Source: Agapetus fuscipes (lineage: Eukaryota > Arthropoda > Insecta > Trichoptera > Glossosomatidae). Taken from it: a stretch of DNA of 64,000 nucleotides. Position 1 is the first letter of the stretch. Every line of letters starts with the position of its first letter. The notes under the pieces were generated by a model. It saw only the letters and a program-made list of their open reading frames with translations. It was not told where the DNA came from and ran no database searches. Location: contig OX637353.1 of NCBI GenBank assembly GCA_951799405.1, positions 682,001-746,000 of the forward strand, given 5' to 3'. Positions 10,970-22,929 of this stretch are shown here, one piece after another. Both the position numbers and the translations under genes were made by a program.

Positions 10970-11276
10970 TCTATCCAGTCAAAAGCACAGTTGATAGAGT
11001 GCTTACATTCCATACCGAGGGCTCGGGTTCAAATCCCACCGAGAGTGTCAGAAATGCTATTCCGTTTCGGTGCTTGTTACATGACTCAAAATAAAAATAA
11101 CTTCAAGGTTTGCTAAGCCTTTACAAGAAATGAGTATCAGCCTCCTTGGGAGCTGGGAAACTCCCACTTCAATTGAAGTGGTTGGCGTTAGACCGGCTCC
11201 CTTACCTGTAAAAATAAATAGGTTCCACTTGCCACATGCGGCAAGATATTACACTATATGTGCAGCTTAGTAGCGT
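10970..11276 (+). mobile_element. tRNA-derived SINE (family S)
   Basis: TTGATAGAGTGCTTACATTC (decayed A-box region), GGGCTCGGGTTCAAATCCCA (B-box), GAGAGTGTCAGAAATG, GGGAGCTGGGAAACTCCCAC, CCTGTAAAAATAAATAGGTT, ending TATGTGCAGCTTAGTAGCGT. It ends two bases before the TTAA that bounds the 11282-16168 unit, so that unit lies against or inside its 3' end. Confidence 0.85.
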
Positions 11277-11384
11277 CTTAAGGCGCGTTATAAAGCTAAA
11301 TCTGCCGTTTTTGTTTCTTATACTTTATGGTCTTAGCAAAATAGTTACAGTAATGAAAAAAATCAAGCATGTTTCATAATTTTT

Positions 11385-13466
11385 ACTTTATAGCAGTCCG
11401 AAGGACTGTTATAAAGTATTGTATTCGTCCGAAAAAAAAAAATGAGGTTTCAACGGAAATGAGTTGTCCTGCACCAGGACATGCAAAAAAACCTAATTTG
11501 TCCAACCTGTCCGTCCGTCCGTCCGTCCGTCCGTCCGTCCGTCCGTATGGATGTATGTATGTCCCAGCCGGAACTACTAATCGCAGAGACACCAATTTTT
11601 GGATTTAGAGAATTGACAACCACAGATTTTGATGGGCTGACCGACATGGCACCAACCTGAAAATTCAAGATGGCTGCCATACAAAAAAAACATAAAATTG
11701 CATTTTTCTCAAAAACGGCTCTAACGATTTTCTTTAAACTTTCAGTGTGGTCGTTGCTTTAATTGTCGCGAAGAAAATTTGTTATGGCAACACTCTTCCC
11801 AACCTGCGTCTATGAGTTGTCATATGAAAGAAAAAAGCGATTGTGATTATCTCGGAAATGGCTGGGTTGACAAAAAAAAAATGTTCTACAATATTACGCG
11901 CAATATTAATTTCTACAAAAATTTAAAGAATACTTTAAAAAAATTTTTACTTTAAGTACCGTTTACACGATCTCAAAATTTTCATCGAAAATATTAAAAA
12001 GACCCATAAAAACGCAATTTTGTAAAACTTTTTTTAGGTTCACAAGGAAGAAAAATTTATTAACTTATTTGTACTATAATTTGTTTTTCACTATTTTGAG
12101 AATTCAAGATGGCTTCCAAAGAGGAGAAAACTTCAAATGCGATTTTCTCAAAAACGGCTCTAACGATTTTTTTTAAATTTTCAGTAAAGTAGTTGCTTGA
12201 TACATTCTTACCAAATTTAGTTATGGCAACATTTTTGCTAATCTGCGTCTATATGTTGCCATATGAACAAAATAAACAATTGTGATTTTCTCAGAAGTGA
12301 AAGCGTTGACAAAAAAGATATGTATTGCAATTTTATACATAACATCAAATTGTATATAAAAATTAAATAAATTTTTTAAAAATAAAAACATAAAGTGCCG
12401 TTTACATGATATCAAAAATAGAAATTAAAAGGCTACAAAAACCCATCAGAACGCAAAAAACTTTTATGTTTCTTAACTTTATCAGAAAAAACTTTTTTAT
12501 CACTATAATTCGTAGTAAAACATTTTTCAAATTTTAGAAAATTCAAGATGGCTTTCGAACAGCTGAAAGTTTCAAATGAGATTTTCTCAAAAACGGCTCC
12601 TACGATTTTCTTCATTTTTTCTGCATAATCGTCATTATAATATTTCTATGTAACAACAATAACCATTGCCTCATAATTTACTTTGTTTTGGGGGTTGCCA
12701 TACAAGAGAAAAAAATAATTGAAAATTTCTCGGCAGAGAAAGGGTTAACTAAAAAATAATGTTCCACAATTAAAAATCTTTTAAATATACCTACATATAT
12801 CAATCATTACTTTTTTCAAAAAAGTATTATAAAGTATAGCCACCATACAAAGTGACAAATTTTCATACAAAAAATTATTGTAATATTTTTGGTAGCAAAA
12901 CGTCTAATACCCATAAATAAACCTACATAAAAATTCGCTCAATCAATTGCTATAGAACAACAATAAGCATTGCCTCTTAATACTCTTTGTTTTGGGGGTT
13001 GCCATATAAGAGAAAACAATGTTTTAAGTTTTCCCGGCAGAGAACGGGTTACCTAAAAAATAATGTTCTACAATTGAAAAGCTCTTATTTATACCTACAT
13101 ACATTTATCATTACTTTTTTCAAATAAATATTATAAGGTGTAGCCACCATACAAAGTGACAAATTTTAATACAAAAATAATTGTAATATTCTTGGTACGA
13201 GTCTTAAAATCTAGTAAGTTGTACCCATATAATAATCAATCATAACTTTCCAAAATATCAATGAAAAGTATAGGTACCCACCAAACAAAGTGCTAGTTTT
13301 GATACAAACGGGATCAATGATAATACTGCAAAAAGACGATTGCTTAAAAAGATTAGCTTCATTACTTACACACAACTAAATGTTTTGTTATAAAAATTGG
13401 CTATGACCTAAACATGACCGTATTTTGTGCTATAAAGTCCTGTGCAGTCCACTGTGCAATTTATTT
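11385..13466 (+). repeat. Repeat family A, copy A2
   Basis: Begins with the terminal hairpin ACTTTATAGCAGTCC-GAA-GGACTGTTATAAAGT (11385-11417), a 15 bp stem with one G-T pair. Then come GTCCTGCACCAGGAC (a second palindrome), a GTCC block (about 11509-11545), ATGTATGTATGTCCC, and at least three modules starting AATTCAAGATGGCT(G/T)(C/T)C (about 11663, 12103, 12540) plus two related ones without it. It ends GCAGTCCACTGTGCAATTTA and is followed at once by A3 in the same orientation. Short frames in it, on both strands, are chance frames that recur in every A copy. Confidence 0.85.
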
Positions 13467-15570
13467 ACTTTATAGCAGTCCGAAGGACTGTTATAAAGTA
13501 TTGTATTCGTCCGAAAAAAAAAAATGAGGTTTCAACGGAAATGAGTTGTCCTGCACCAGGACATGCAAAAAAACCTAATTTGTCGAACCTGTCCGTCCGT
13601 CCGTCCGTCCGTCCGTCCGTCCGTATGGATGTATGTATGTCCCAGCCGGAACTACTAATCGCAGAGACACCAATTTTTGGATTTAGGGAATTGACAACCA
13701 CAGATTTTGATGGGCCGACCGGCATGGCACCAACCTGAAAATTCAAGATGGCTGCCATACAAAAAAAACATAAAATTGCATTTTTCTCAAAAACGGCTCT
13801 AACGATTTTCTTTAAAATTTCAGTGTGGTCGTTGCTTAAATTGTCGCGAAGAAAATTTGTTATGGCAACACTCTTTTCAACCTGCGTCTATGAGTTGCCA
13901 TATGAAAGAAAAAAACGATTGTGATTATCTCGGAAATAGCTGGGTTGACAACAAAAAAATGTTCTACAATATTACGCGCAATATTAATTTCTACAAAAAT
14001 TTAAAGAATACTTTAAATTTTTTTTTACTTTAAGTACCGTTTACACGATCTCAAAATTTTCATCGAAAATATTAAAAAGACCCATAAAAACGCAATTTTG
14101 TTAAACTTTTTTTAGGTTCACAAGAAAGAAAAATTTATAAACTTCTTTGCACTATAATTTGTTTTTCACTATTTTGAGAATTCAAGATGGCTTCCAAAGA
14201 GGAGAAAACTTCAAATGCGATTTTCTCAAAAACAGCTCTAACGATTTTTTTAAATTTTCAGTTAAGTAGTTGCTTGATACATTCTTATCAAATTTAGTTA
14301 TGGCAACATTTTTGCTAATCTGCGTCTATGAGTTGCCATATGAAAAAAATAAACAATTGTGATTTTCTCAGAAGTGAAAGCGTTGACAAAAAAATAATGT
14401 TCTACAATATTATACGTAACATTAAATTTTATACAGAAATTAAATAATTTTTTTGATAATAAAAACATAAAGGGCCGTTTACATGATATCAAAAATTGAA
14501 ATTAAAAGGCTACAAAAACCCATCAGGACGCAAAAAACTTTTATGTTTCTTAACGTTATCAGAAAAAACTTTTGTATTCCTATAATTCATAGTGAAACAT
14601 TTTTCAAATTTTAGAAAATTCAAGATGGCTTCCGAACAGCTGAAAGTTTCAAATGAGATTTTCTCAAAAACGGCTCCTACGATTTTCTTTATTTTTTCTG
14701 CATAATCGTCATTATAATACTGCTATGTAACAACAAGTACCATTGCCTCATAATTTGCTTTGTTTTGGGGGTTGCCATACAAGAGAAAAAAATAATTTAA
14801 AATTTCTCGGCAGAGAAAGGGTTAACTAAAAAGTAATGTTCTACAATTGAAAATCTTTTATATATACCTACATATATGAATCATTACTTTTTTCAAAAAA
14901 AGATTATAAAGTATAGCCACCATACAAAGTGACAAATTTTCATACAAAAAATTATTGTAATATTTTTGGTAGCAAAACGTCTAATACCCATAAATAAACC
15001 TACATAACAATTCGCTCAATCAATTGCTATAAAACAACAATAAGCATTGCCTCTTAATACTCTTTGTTTTGGGGGTTGCCATACAAGAGAAAACAATATT
15101 ATAAATTTTCCCGGCAGAGAACGGGTTAACTAAAAAATAATGTTCTACAATTGAAAAGCTCTTATATATACCTACATATATTAATCATTACTTTTTTCAA
15201 ATAAATATTATAAGGTGTAGCCACCATACAAAGTGACAAATTTTAATACAAAAATAATTGTAATATTCTTGGTACTAAAACGCCTAATATAAAATACTAG
15301 GCTACGACTCTTAAAATCTAGTAAGTTGCACCCATATCAATCAATCATAACTTTCCAAAATATCAATGAAAAGTATAGGTACCCACCAAACAAAGTGTTA
15401 GTTTTGATACAAACGGGATCAATAATAATACTGCAAAAAGACGATTGCTTAAAAAGATTAGCTTCATTACTTTCACACTACTAAATGTTTTGTTATGAAA
15501 ATTGGCTATGACCTAAACATGACCGTATTGTGTGCTATAAAGTCCTGTGCAGTCCACTGTACAATTTATT
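13467..15570 (+). repeat. Repeat family A, copy A3 (tandem with A2)
   Basis: Head-to-tail with A2 and very similar to it throughout. It starts ACTTTATAGCAGTCC at 13467 and ends GTCCACTGTACAATTTATT. Small indels and substitutions relative to A2 are spread along its length (for example the length of the GTCC block and TAAATTTTTTTTTAC versus TAAAAAAATTTTTAC near 11938/14015), so it is a separate copy rather than a sequencing duplicate. Confidence 0.85.
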
Positions 15571-16064
15571 ATCTTTATTATAAAGGTTGTACAAAATATA
15601 TAACTAAAGAATTGCTACCACAAAAACATATTTAAAAAAACGCGTTTTTTGTACATTTTTAACTTTTTTTTCGTGTGTGCTGTATTTTCGGATTTTTTTT
15701 TTGCTTTTTAATTACAGAACTATACATTTTTTAGCTTCCATACTTAACATTTTTTTTTATAATGTCAATAGTTTTTGAGTAAATATGGAAAAACTGTGTT
15801 CTTTGATTTAATTACAATTTAATTCATTAAGTAGTTTCAGTTTTTCCATATTTACTCAAAAACTATTGACATTATAAAAAAAAATGTTAAGTACGGAAGC
15901 TAAACAATGTATAGTTCTGTAATTAAAAAGCAAAACAAAAATTCCGAAAATAGAGCACACACGAAAAAAAAGCTAAAAGTGTACAAAAAACGTATTTTTT
16001 TAAATATTTTTTTGTGGTAGCAATTCTTAAGTTATATATTTTGTACAAACTTTATAATTAAGAT
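15571..16064. repeat. 494 bp foldback (long near-perfect inverted repeat)
   Basis: The left arm starts ATCTTTATTATAAAGGTTGT and the right arm ends with the complement ACTTTATAATTAAGAT. Internal landmarks mirrored on both sides are GAATTGCTACCACAAAAA, TGTACATTTTTAACTTTTTT, TAATTACAGAACTATACA and TATTTACTCAAAAACTATTG. The arms are about 225 bp with roughly 45 bp between them (about 15795-15840). No frame. It resembles a foldback-type MITE. Confidence 0.85.
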
Positions 16065-16168
16065 AAAAAATTAATAAACATGTCTAATTTTTTTCATTAC
16101 TGTAACTAATTTGCTAAGACCATAAAGTGTAAGAAACAAAAACGGCAGATTTAGCTTTATAACGCGCC

Positions 16169-18540
16169 TTAAGCAGATATCTTTTAGGACACTAAAATAT
16201 GTATCTTGAAGTATAAAAAGCTTAACTTTTATGAAAACATGTAAAATTTATAAGTATATTATTTTTCTCCCAGAAAAATGAGAATATGCACATCTAATGA
16301 ATAAAACTGTTCATGATTAAGGGTGTGTCTTACATTTATAAAACAAACATATTTTTTCTTCCTCTAACGTTTTTCCTGGCATTTTTTCCTCTCGCTAGCA
16401 CTAAAAGGCCCCACTGTGGGATTTCCTTGCGATGAGACCTGACAGGCGCACTGGGGGTTTTCTTCATTTTTCTCTGGAATTACTCTGCGAATGATACCTT
16501 TGGCTTGGCCAAGCAATCTTAAGTGCATTTTCCACTTTTCTACGTACATTCCTCTTGTACATTTCTTAGGGTATACAAGTAAGTGAATATACGCTTAAAA
16601 ACATTAACCTAGTTATTTTTTTGTATTATATTTTGATAAAACCATGAAAAATGGTTTTACGAGTATTTTAGAAAGGCTCAAAACAAATTTGGTATTTTTT
16701 TTTCAGTACTTTAGGTAGTAGTTACACTTGCAGTCATGTTTTTTTTTAAGTTTTAAATAAAGACATGGAATTTATTCATGGTTTAAATTTTAATAGCTGA
16801 CACAAAAATTTTAAATAATTAAACAAAATATAAAATATTGTTTTCCTTATATGTATTAAACTTGTTATAAGAATTTTAAACTGGGCAATCGAATTTCATT
16901 TTACAATTTTTACCTATCATTATATTTTTATTTCATGAGTATGTAAAGGTAAAATAAAAAATCCCAGTATAGTAGTAACGATGTATTTGAGTTCAGTATA
17001 TCACAGCATTTTTTTTTTTTTTTTTTTTTCATAAACAATTTTTACAAGAAATATAAATCTTAAAAATTAAACATTTTTGTCCCGATAAACCAAAAAATTT
17101 CAGTTTGTCATCGGGTGCAACAATCAAATTAAAAAATATAAGTCTTAGTATTTAGTGCTAGTATGAAATAAAAAGTAAATTAAAGTTAAAATTAGGAGAC
17201 AAGAGTAGAGTAAAAACACAAATATAGTTAAGGTAATTAATATAAAAAAGTTCTTTCTCCCAGCCAAATCTTCAAAGATATTATAATTTTATTAATGTTT
17301 GTAGATTCCTTTTTAAAGTCCTTTGGCAACAAATTAAATATTTTTGGCACAAGGTAATCCAACGTTCTTTGTCCATATTTGTTATTAATTCTTGGCACAA
17401 CTAGATTGATTCTGGTTTTTGTTGGATTGAATATTCAACATGTCGCATGTACCCTTCCCCCCGCAGTTAGTACGTCACCTTCTCCTCTTACCCCTCACCC
17501 TGTAGGCAGGCTGCATACTAAGCAGCCTTTATTTTTCCTAGGCCATATACGTAGACTTGTTCCTAAGGTAAACAAACGCCAGCCACAAAATTCTAAATAA
17601 CAGGGTTTTGCTAACTCATATTTTCAAAATTACTTTTATTGCATCTCATAGAAAACTGTTTTCAACCGTTGATTTTAGGTGAATAAAAAAAACCGTGAAT
17701 CAATTAATTAAAAATAAAATCAACCCAAGTATATTTTTACGGTTTTTATATTTTTTACAAACATGCACACCTATCTCTTTATTAATGGGCAGATATGACA
17801 GTGCGAATACTCACCCTTTTAAAAATACTACTTTTATTTAGCCTACTCTAATAATACATGCATACTTTTAACAGCGATTTTTTTTCCAACGAATATGGTT
17901 TGACATTAACTAGGTGCATGTATTTTTTAAAACGTATTAACTAACAAATCAATCAAATCATTACTTTTGAGCAAGTGGCGTTTTGCTATTTTTGTTACTA
18001 GGCTACTCATATATGCGTATCTCGGATAAACCGGGAAAAAATATATTCGTTTATTCGTGTAGGGGGGGAAGGGTTGACGGGTACCGGAGGGAGGGTGGTG
18101 CTTAGGCGGATGTGTTAGCGCGGCTGTGAAGAGGGTTGAAAAGGAATTATAAACATTCTGTGAATATTACGAGTATTGAAATCTGAGCGACGAACCTAGA
18201 AAACAGATAAAAACAAATCTCTGCTCGATGTACAACTTTTTTCGAAATAGAGCTGACATTTTACTTTTGGGAATAAGATGCAACATAAAGATCAATTTCA
18301 CGTCGCAACTACTTTCTAAGACTTCCATCTCCTAAACTCATTGGTTGGTATTGACTACTGGTACTTTCCAACTAGGACAATGTTTTTCTTTTTAAGTCTG
18401 TTTTGGGTCAGGGTGTCAAAAATTGAAAATAATATTCCTTTCAATGTTTTCACCACTGAGATAAGATATAAGTATATATTTATTCTTTTTTTCTTACAAC
18501 TCTATTACTTACTATTTGTTTTGAGACATTATTGTATTCC
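16169..18540. other. No recognisable feature
   Basis: AT-rich. It contains a T run at about 17010-17029 and a G-rich purine patch at about 18060-18105 (AGGGGGGGAAGGG and GGAGGGAGGGTGG). Frames at 16364-16549, 17379-17600 and 18341-18544 show nothing recognisable. Confidence 0.5.
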
Positions 18541-18790
18541 TTGACTAATAAGTTGGTATGAGGCTGACCAGTGACCACCCATACTGTAAAAAATGGGTAA
18601 CTTTGCCAATGTCACCCCTTTGACAATGTCGGCAAGAGTTACAGGGCTTATGTTCATTTGACATTGAATTTTTATATTGTAGGTCTACATGCGGCATGTG
18701 TGAGTGTGAAATTATGCGTGTCTGCTTGTGGGAATGCATTTAATATAACCCTCAAATGATACATATCTTTGCAACTTAGATTTAGATTGT
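18541..18790 (+). repeat. Repeat family R copy, near full length
   Basis: TTGACTAATAAGTTGGTATG, TGTCACCCCTTTGACAATGT, CGGCAAGAGTTACAGGGCTT, CATGCGGCATGTGTGAGTG, GGGAATGCATTTAATATAAC, ending ATCTTTGCAACTTAGATTTA with a short AGATT-like tail. Confidence 0.88.
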
Positions 18791-19852
18791 AATGTTCCTA
18801 CTTTATAATATTATAACTTGTATACAAGCTTTTCATGTTTCACGAGTAGAATACTCCGTATTCAATTAAAAGTTGTTCTCAGTGTGTACAATGTACATTG
18901 CTTCAAGTCGAAACGACGAAATATTTTGGAACAAAGTAATGAATTTATGTGAAAAACAAAAATACCGTCTCTGTGTGTGTAGTGTGCACACTAATGAAGT
19001 ATCAAAGTAAAATCGTTGCCTTGGGTCCATGTCAGGGCTTGTGGCGCCCGTACTCGCTCACTTCCGCTAGAGAACAAGGAAACACGTTCCGAGCGGAAAC
19101 TTTTTCTTTTCTCAGTTTCAAAATAATGGTAATTTGTACAAAAGTTAGACTCGTTACGTTTCTTGTTTCGGTAAAAATTTCAGATCGAGTAAAAAACGAA
19201 GTCGAGACAATACAGAGCCCGATATCAGGAGACAAGCTGTGCTAAGGAGATAACTAGGAAGCTTATCCAGAGACCGTGACTAGCGTGTTTTTAATGAATA
19301 TCGTCTTGACAATGCTAAATTTATCGCCTCGCTTAGTACACTCTGATTATGGGTCGCTTGTTGAAAAGCAAAGATTTGATAATAACAAAAGTTTTTGCTG
19401 AAGTTTTGTATTTGTGAAAAGGTGAAAGTAATAAATCTTGGAAGCTGTAATATTCGTTTGCAAACTTTATGTTTGCTGTTGAGTCTTTCTATCCACGATT
19501 ATTAAATTTATAGATACGTAACTTGAAATACATTTAACTTATCGTATTGGTCCATGGGTAGGTACTTATGTTCAGATGGCATTTCCCTGTTGTTTTTTTT
19601 AGAGTAACAATGACATATTTCATTAATGTAGGTACCAATTGAACTTCATTTATATAAATACTTTTACGGTGAACTTTTCTTATATATAACTCCAGATTTT
19701 ATTGAAATGAAAATATTGTTTGTAGCATTGTCATTTTTGTAAGCTTAAGTTACAAACGTGAACGATGATTTAAAATAATAATAAACCTTATTTAATTGTA
19801 AGAAGATATTAAACAATATAAGTTTGAAAAATAAAACGTTTGACATCGATAG
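18791..19852. other. No recognisable feature
   Basis: A 98-codon plus frame (18949-19245) overlaps a shorter minus frame over the same bases, and neither has a recognisable motif. The stretch 19015-19250 is somewhat less AT-rich than its surroundings. An unrecognised exon cannot be excluded. Confidence 0.4.
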
Positions 19853-20165
19853 TCCGGTCGATAGCTCAGTTGGTAGAGTGCTTGCATTCCATGCCGTGAG
19901 CTCGGGTTCGAATCCCACCGAGGGTGTCAGAAATGATTTCCCGTTTCGGTGTTTATTTTAAACCCCAAAATAAAATACCGCCAAGGTTCACTGGGTCTTC
20001 AGAAGAAATAAGTACCAGCCCTTTCGGGAGCTGGGAAACTCCCACTTATTAACTGATGTGGTAGTAATAGGCCGGCCCCCTTACCTGTAAAAATAAATAG
20101 GTCCGACTCGCCACATGCGACCCCTACGAGGATAACGCGATTATTTATGTAGCTTATTTGCGTTT
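19853..20165 (+). mobile_element. tRNA-derived SINE (family S), best-preserved head
   Basis: Head GGTCGATAGCTCAGTTGGTA GAGTG (A-box), CTTGCATTCCATGCCG, CTCGGGTTCGAATCCCACCG (B-box, intact). The body has TGTCAGAAATGATTTCCCG, GGGAGCTGGGAAACTCCCAC and CCTGTAAAAATAAATAGGTC, and the end is TATGTAGCTTATTTGCG with a T run. The intact B-box could still recruit TFIIIC. It is not a tRNA gene because the acceptor arms do not pair and the tRNA-like part runs straight into the SINE body. Confidence 0.9.
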
Positions 20166-21640
20166 TTTTTTTGTGAAAATAAAGACAATGTCGTTAATCA
20201 CTTAACCATTTACCGACGAATATTTATTTATTTTTCTGATCTGCTTAAACTGCAATTTTCTGAATCGTTGGCAAACATAAGATATTCAGTAAATTATTAT
20301 TTTATATAAAATACAGATTGAAATTTTAACATAGCACTCGTATAAACAAAATACTTTCATATGACCAGTCAACTTTTTAATATATTTTTTAAATGCATCA
20401 ATCGAATTCCAATTCGCAGAATGCTAAGTTACAACGGATAACTGTTTATCCTTCTGTTGATAAATTGCACACTAATCCAATGAATCGTCGCAAGTCGATA
20501 AGATAGGATGTATAAGGAAAGTGACGTTAGTTTATCTGCGGACCCCGCTGGGGTGAAATGAGTGGGAATGGAGGAAGCCAGGCCTGCACTGCATTTAGAT
20601 TAAAGGCTGAGCTGTACACGGAGAGGAATGGCGGCGGACTACGGCGAGGGGCGACCCTGACACAAAGACTATCAGATGAATGGGCGGATTATCGCGGCTC
20701 TATGTCTGTTGATGTGCCTGCAATAAATGGACGGATGCATCATGGCAAGATAAAACTCACCCTTTGCGAAAAATCTACGAGCTAATGATGCATTCTATAA
20801 TGTAAGGTGTGTAGACAGTAGTCGCATGTTCTTTTGATGAATCAATTATTACTTCTTTCAGTTATTTCATTAATTTCCCTGTGGAACTCATCATCATTCT
20901 GTATCCTATTAAAAGATTAGCCTGTGAAATCGTCCCATAGCTATGGACTGAATCGTCGCTGGAAAGAGACTTTGTACTAAAATTTTGTAGATAATTGGTT
21001 TCACGTGCCAGTTTATTCGAAGAATGTTAATTTATATAGTAGGTTTATTCTCCATACACACTTTACCAAACTACGAGCAAATTATTTCTGTGTGTTTCAT
21101 AAAAATTTGACCGCAAATTAAGGGTAAATCTTAACTAAACTGCCCATTTGTGCAATGCCTTACGCGTGGGCCTCTAAGCAAATGTATGATTTTTAGTAAA
21201 ACAATTTTGTAAAGATAAATGCAATCCACCAACCACTTTTTGCCTTGCCAGAAACAGGATATCATATTGTGCATTTATATCTCATTATCCTTTATTATAT
21301 TGTCCTTCGACGTCGTCAATCGCTTGGAGTTTCGATTTTCAAAATAAATGCCATCACAGCAGATGAAATACGTTCCCAATGTATAGCGAATCAAATTTAT
21401 GTTGCAAAAGTGTACCATCCGCGTATGTGTTTAGAAAGCACTTTAAAATACACTCATAAACCCTTATAGAACCCTTTATGTTTATATTGAAATGTATTAA
21501 AAACATATTGACATCTAGCGGCAAGACTGGAAAGTTTTTTATATTCAATAGATTTTTTGTTCAGAAAAAAAATTTATACAAGAAATATTTTCTTTTATTT
21601 GATGCAAATTAAAAAAAAAACCAACAAAATACAAATGGAT
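20166..21640. other. Intergenic stretch with a GC-rich island at 20530-20790
   Basis: Mostly AT-rich. Within it, 20530-20790 is clearly richer in G and C (GCGGACCCCGCTGGGGTGAA, GGCGGCGGACTACGGCGAGG) and carries a 75-codon plus frame from ATG 20558 to TAA 20783. The frame has no recognisable domain. It could be an exon, a CpG-like regulatory patch or a remnant of a GC-rich element. Confidence 0.35.
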
Positions 21641-21647
21641 TTAAATC

Positions 21648-22492
21648 TGTAATCTAAGTTGCAAAGCTATGTTACATTTGAGATTCATATTAAATGCATT
21701 CCCACAAGCAGACGCGTATAAATTCGCGCTTACACATGCCCCATATGGACGTACAGCATAAAAACCCAATCTAAGGATATTATGTCGGTTTACAGATACT
21801 ATAATCTAAATCTAAATCTAAGCTGCGAAGATATGTATCATTTGAGATTCATATTAAATGCATTCCCACAAGCAGACATGCATAATTACGCGCTTACACA
21901 ATATAAAAACCCCAATCTCAAATGAACATAAGCCCTGCAACTTTTGCCGACCTTCCCTGAAGCAGGGGTGACATTACAAATAAAATTCAAACCTCAAAAT
22001 AACATAAGCCCTACAATTTTTACCGACCTTCCCTGACACAGAGGTATATAATCTACATAACATACATATAGAGGTATATTTCACTGTGTTAACAGATCAA
22101 CACTAAAAAATAGTATATAATCTAAGTTGCAAAGATATATTAAGATTCAAAGCTCATATACAATGCATACCCACAAACAAAATGCCTCCTGTAATTTTTG
22201 CCAACCTTCCCTGGAACAGCGGTCTAATCTAATCTAATCTAAGCTGCAAAGATAATATATTTATGTATATATATATTATTTAAGATTTATATTAAATGCA
22301 TTTCCACAAGCAGACATGTATAATTTTGCGCTAACACATGCCGCATGTGGACCTACAATATAAAAACTCAATCTCAAATGAACATAAGCCCTGCAACTCT
22401 TGCCGTCCTTCCCTGAAACAGGGGTGACATGTGCGAAGTTAACCATTTTTACAGCATTGGTAGTCAGCCTCATACCAACCTATAAGTCAAGG
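21648..22492 (-). repeat. Cluster of five R repeats, whole and partial
   Basis: Successive minus-oriented copies at about 21648-21790, 21815-21975, 21976-22055 (partial), 22118-22228 (truncated) and 22232-22492 (full). The junctions carry the simple tail: AATCTAAATCTAAATCTAAG at about 21807 and a run of TAATC units at about 22224. Copies appear to have inserted into or next to earlier tails. Confidence 0.85.
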
Positions 22493-22559
22493 AATACGAA
22501 TAATAAATTACATTTAAATATAAAAAAGAACAAAACCTAAAAAATAAATCTATACAAAA

Positions 22560-22905
22560 TAAATTACACAGAATCTGCACTCGACTTTCTTGCAAAAATT
22601 AACCCACTGTATGACGTATGTAAAGCTATAATCATCTACCAGCTTATGCAGTTTCAATGACAATATAATATATCAATAATAAATCAATTTTATTCCACCG
22701 CGGTGTGTACCTGCATACCCGTGCGAGTATGGAAATAGCCATATAAATTCTTAAGTGAATAACAAATATTTGGATGATTTATTTGGTGAGCGCCGTTTTG
22801 TGTGAATCACACCTCAAGAGCCCTCTGCGAGGTTGGGCTTCTCTGGAAAAAGCGCCAATTACACAAGAAAGATCCTCGACTCATGGGTTGGTATGAAGCT
22901 GACCT
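22560..22905 (+). repeat. Repeat family D copy running into the start of R
   Basis: Mirror of 7240-7650. It has CTGCACTCGACTTTCTTGC, ACCGCGGTGTGTACCTGCAT, TGATTTATTTGGTGAGCGCC, CACCTCAAGAGCCCTCTGCG, then GATCCTCGACTCATGGGTTGG, the R start, which is cut off after GAAGCTGACC. Confidence 0.75.
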
Positions 22906-22929
22906 CTGTACTGTACTGTACTGTATCCT

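Larger units (their letters stand above)
11282..16168. mobile_element. TTAA-flanked composite element with about 95 bp terminal inverted repeats
   Basis: Left arm from GGCGCGTTATAAAGCTAAAT (11282) through TCTGCCGTTTTTG and TTTATGGTCTTAGCAAAATA to about 11372. The right arm is its near-perfect complement, from about 16080 to GCGCGCC at 16168. TTAA stands immediately outside both arms (11278-11281, 16169-16172), the target duplication typical of piggyBac. The ends begin GGC rather than the usual CCC of piggyBac and there is no transposase frame, so that superfamily is only a suggestion. The interior holds two tandem A repeats and a 494 bp foldback. Confidence 0.7.

Noticed and set aside
11369..11680. 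Frames on both strands around the GTCC block, recurring at 5019-5285, 13442-13758 and 34137-34456
   Set aside because: They lie in the same part of every A repeat, overlap on both strands, and encode simple RTDG or SVRP repeats. Repetition comes from the element, not from a gene family.
19855..19925. Possible tRNA gene (good A and B boxes)
   Set aside because: The acceptor arms do not pair and the sequence continues into the body of a SINE found at five other places.
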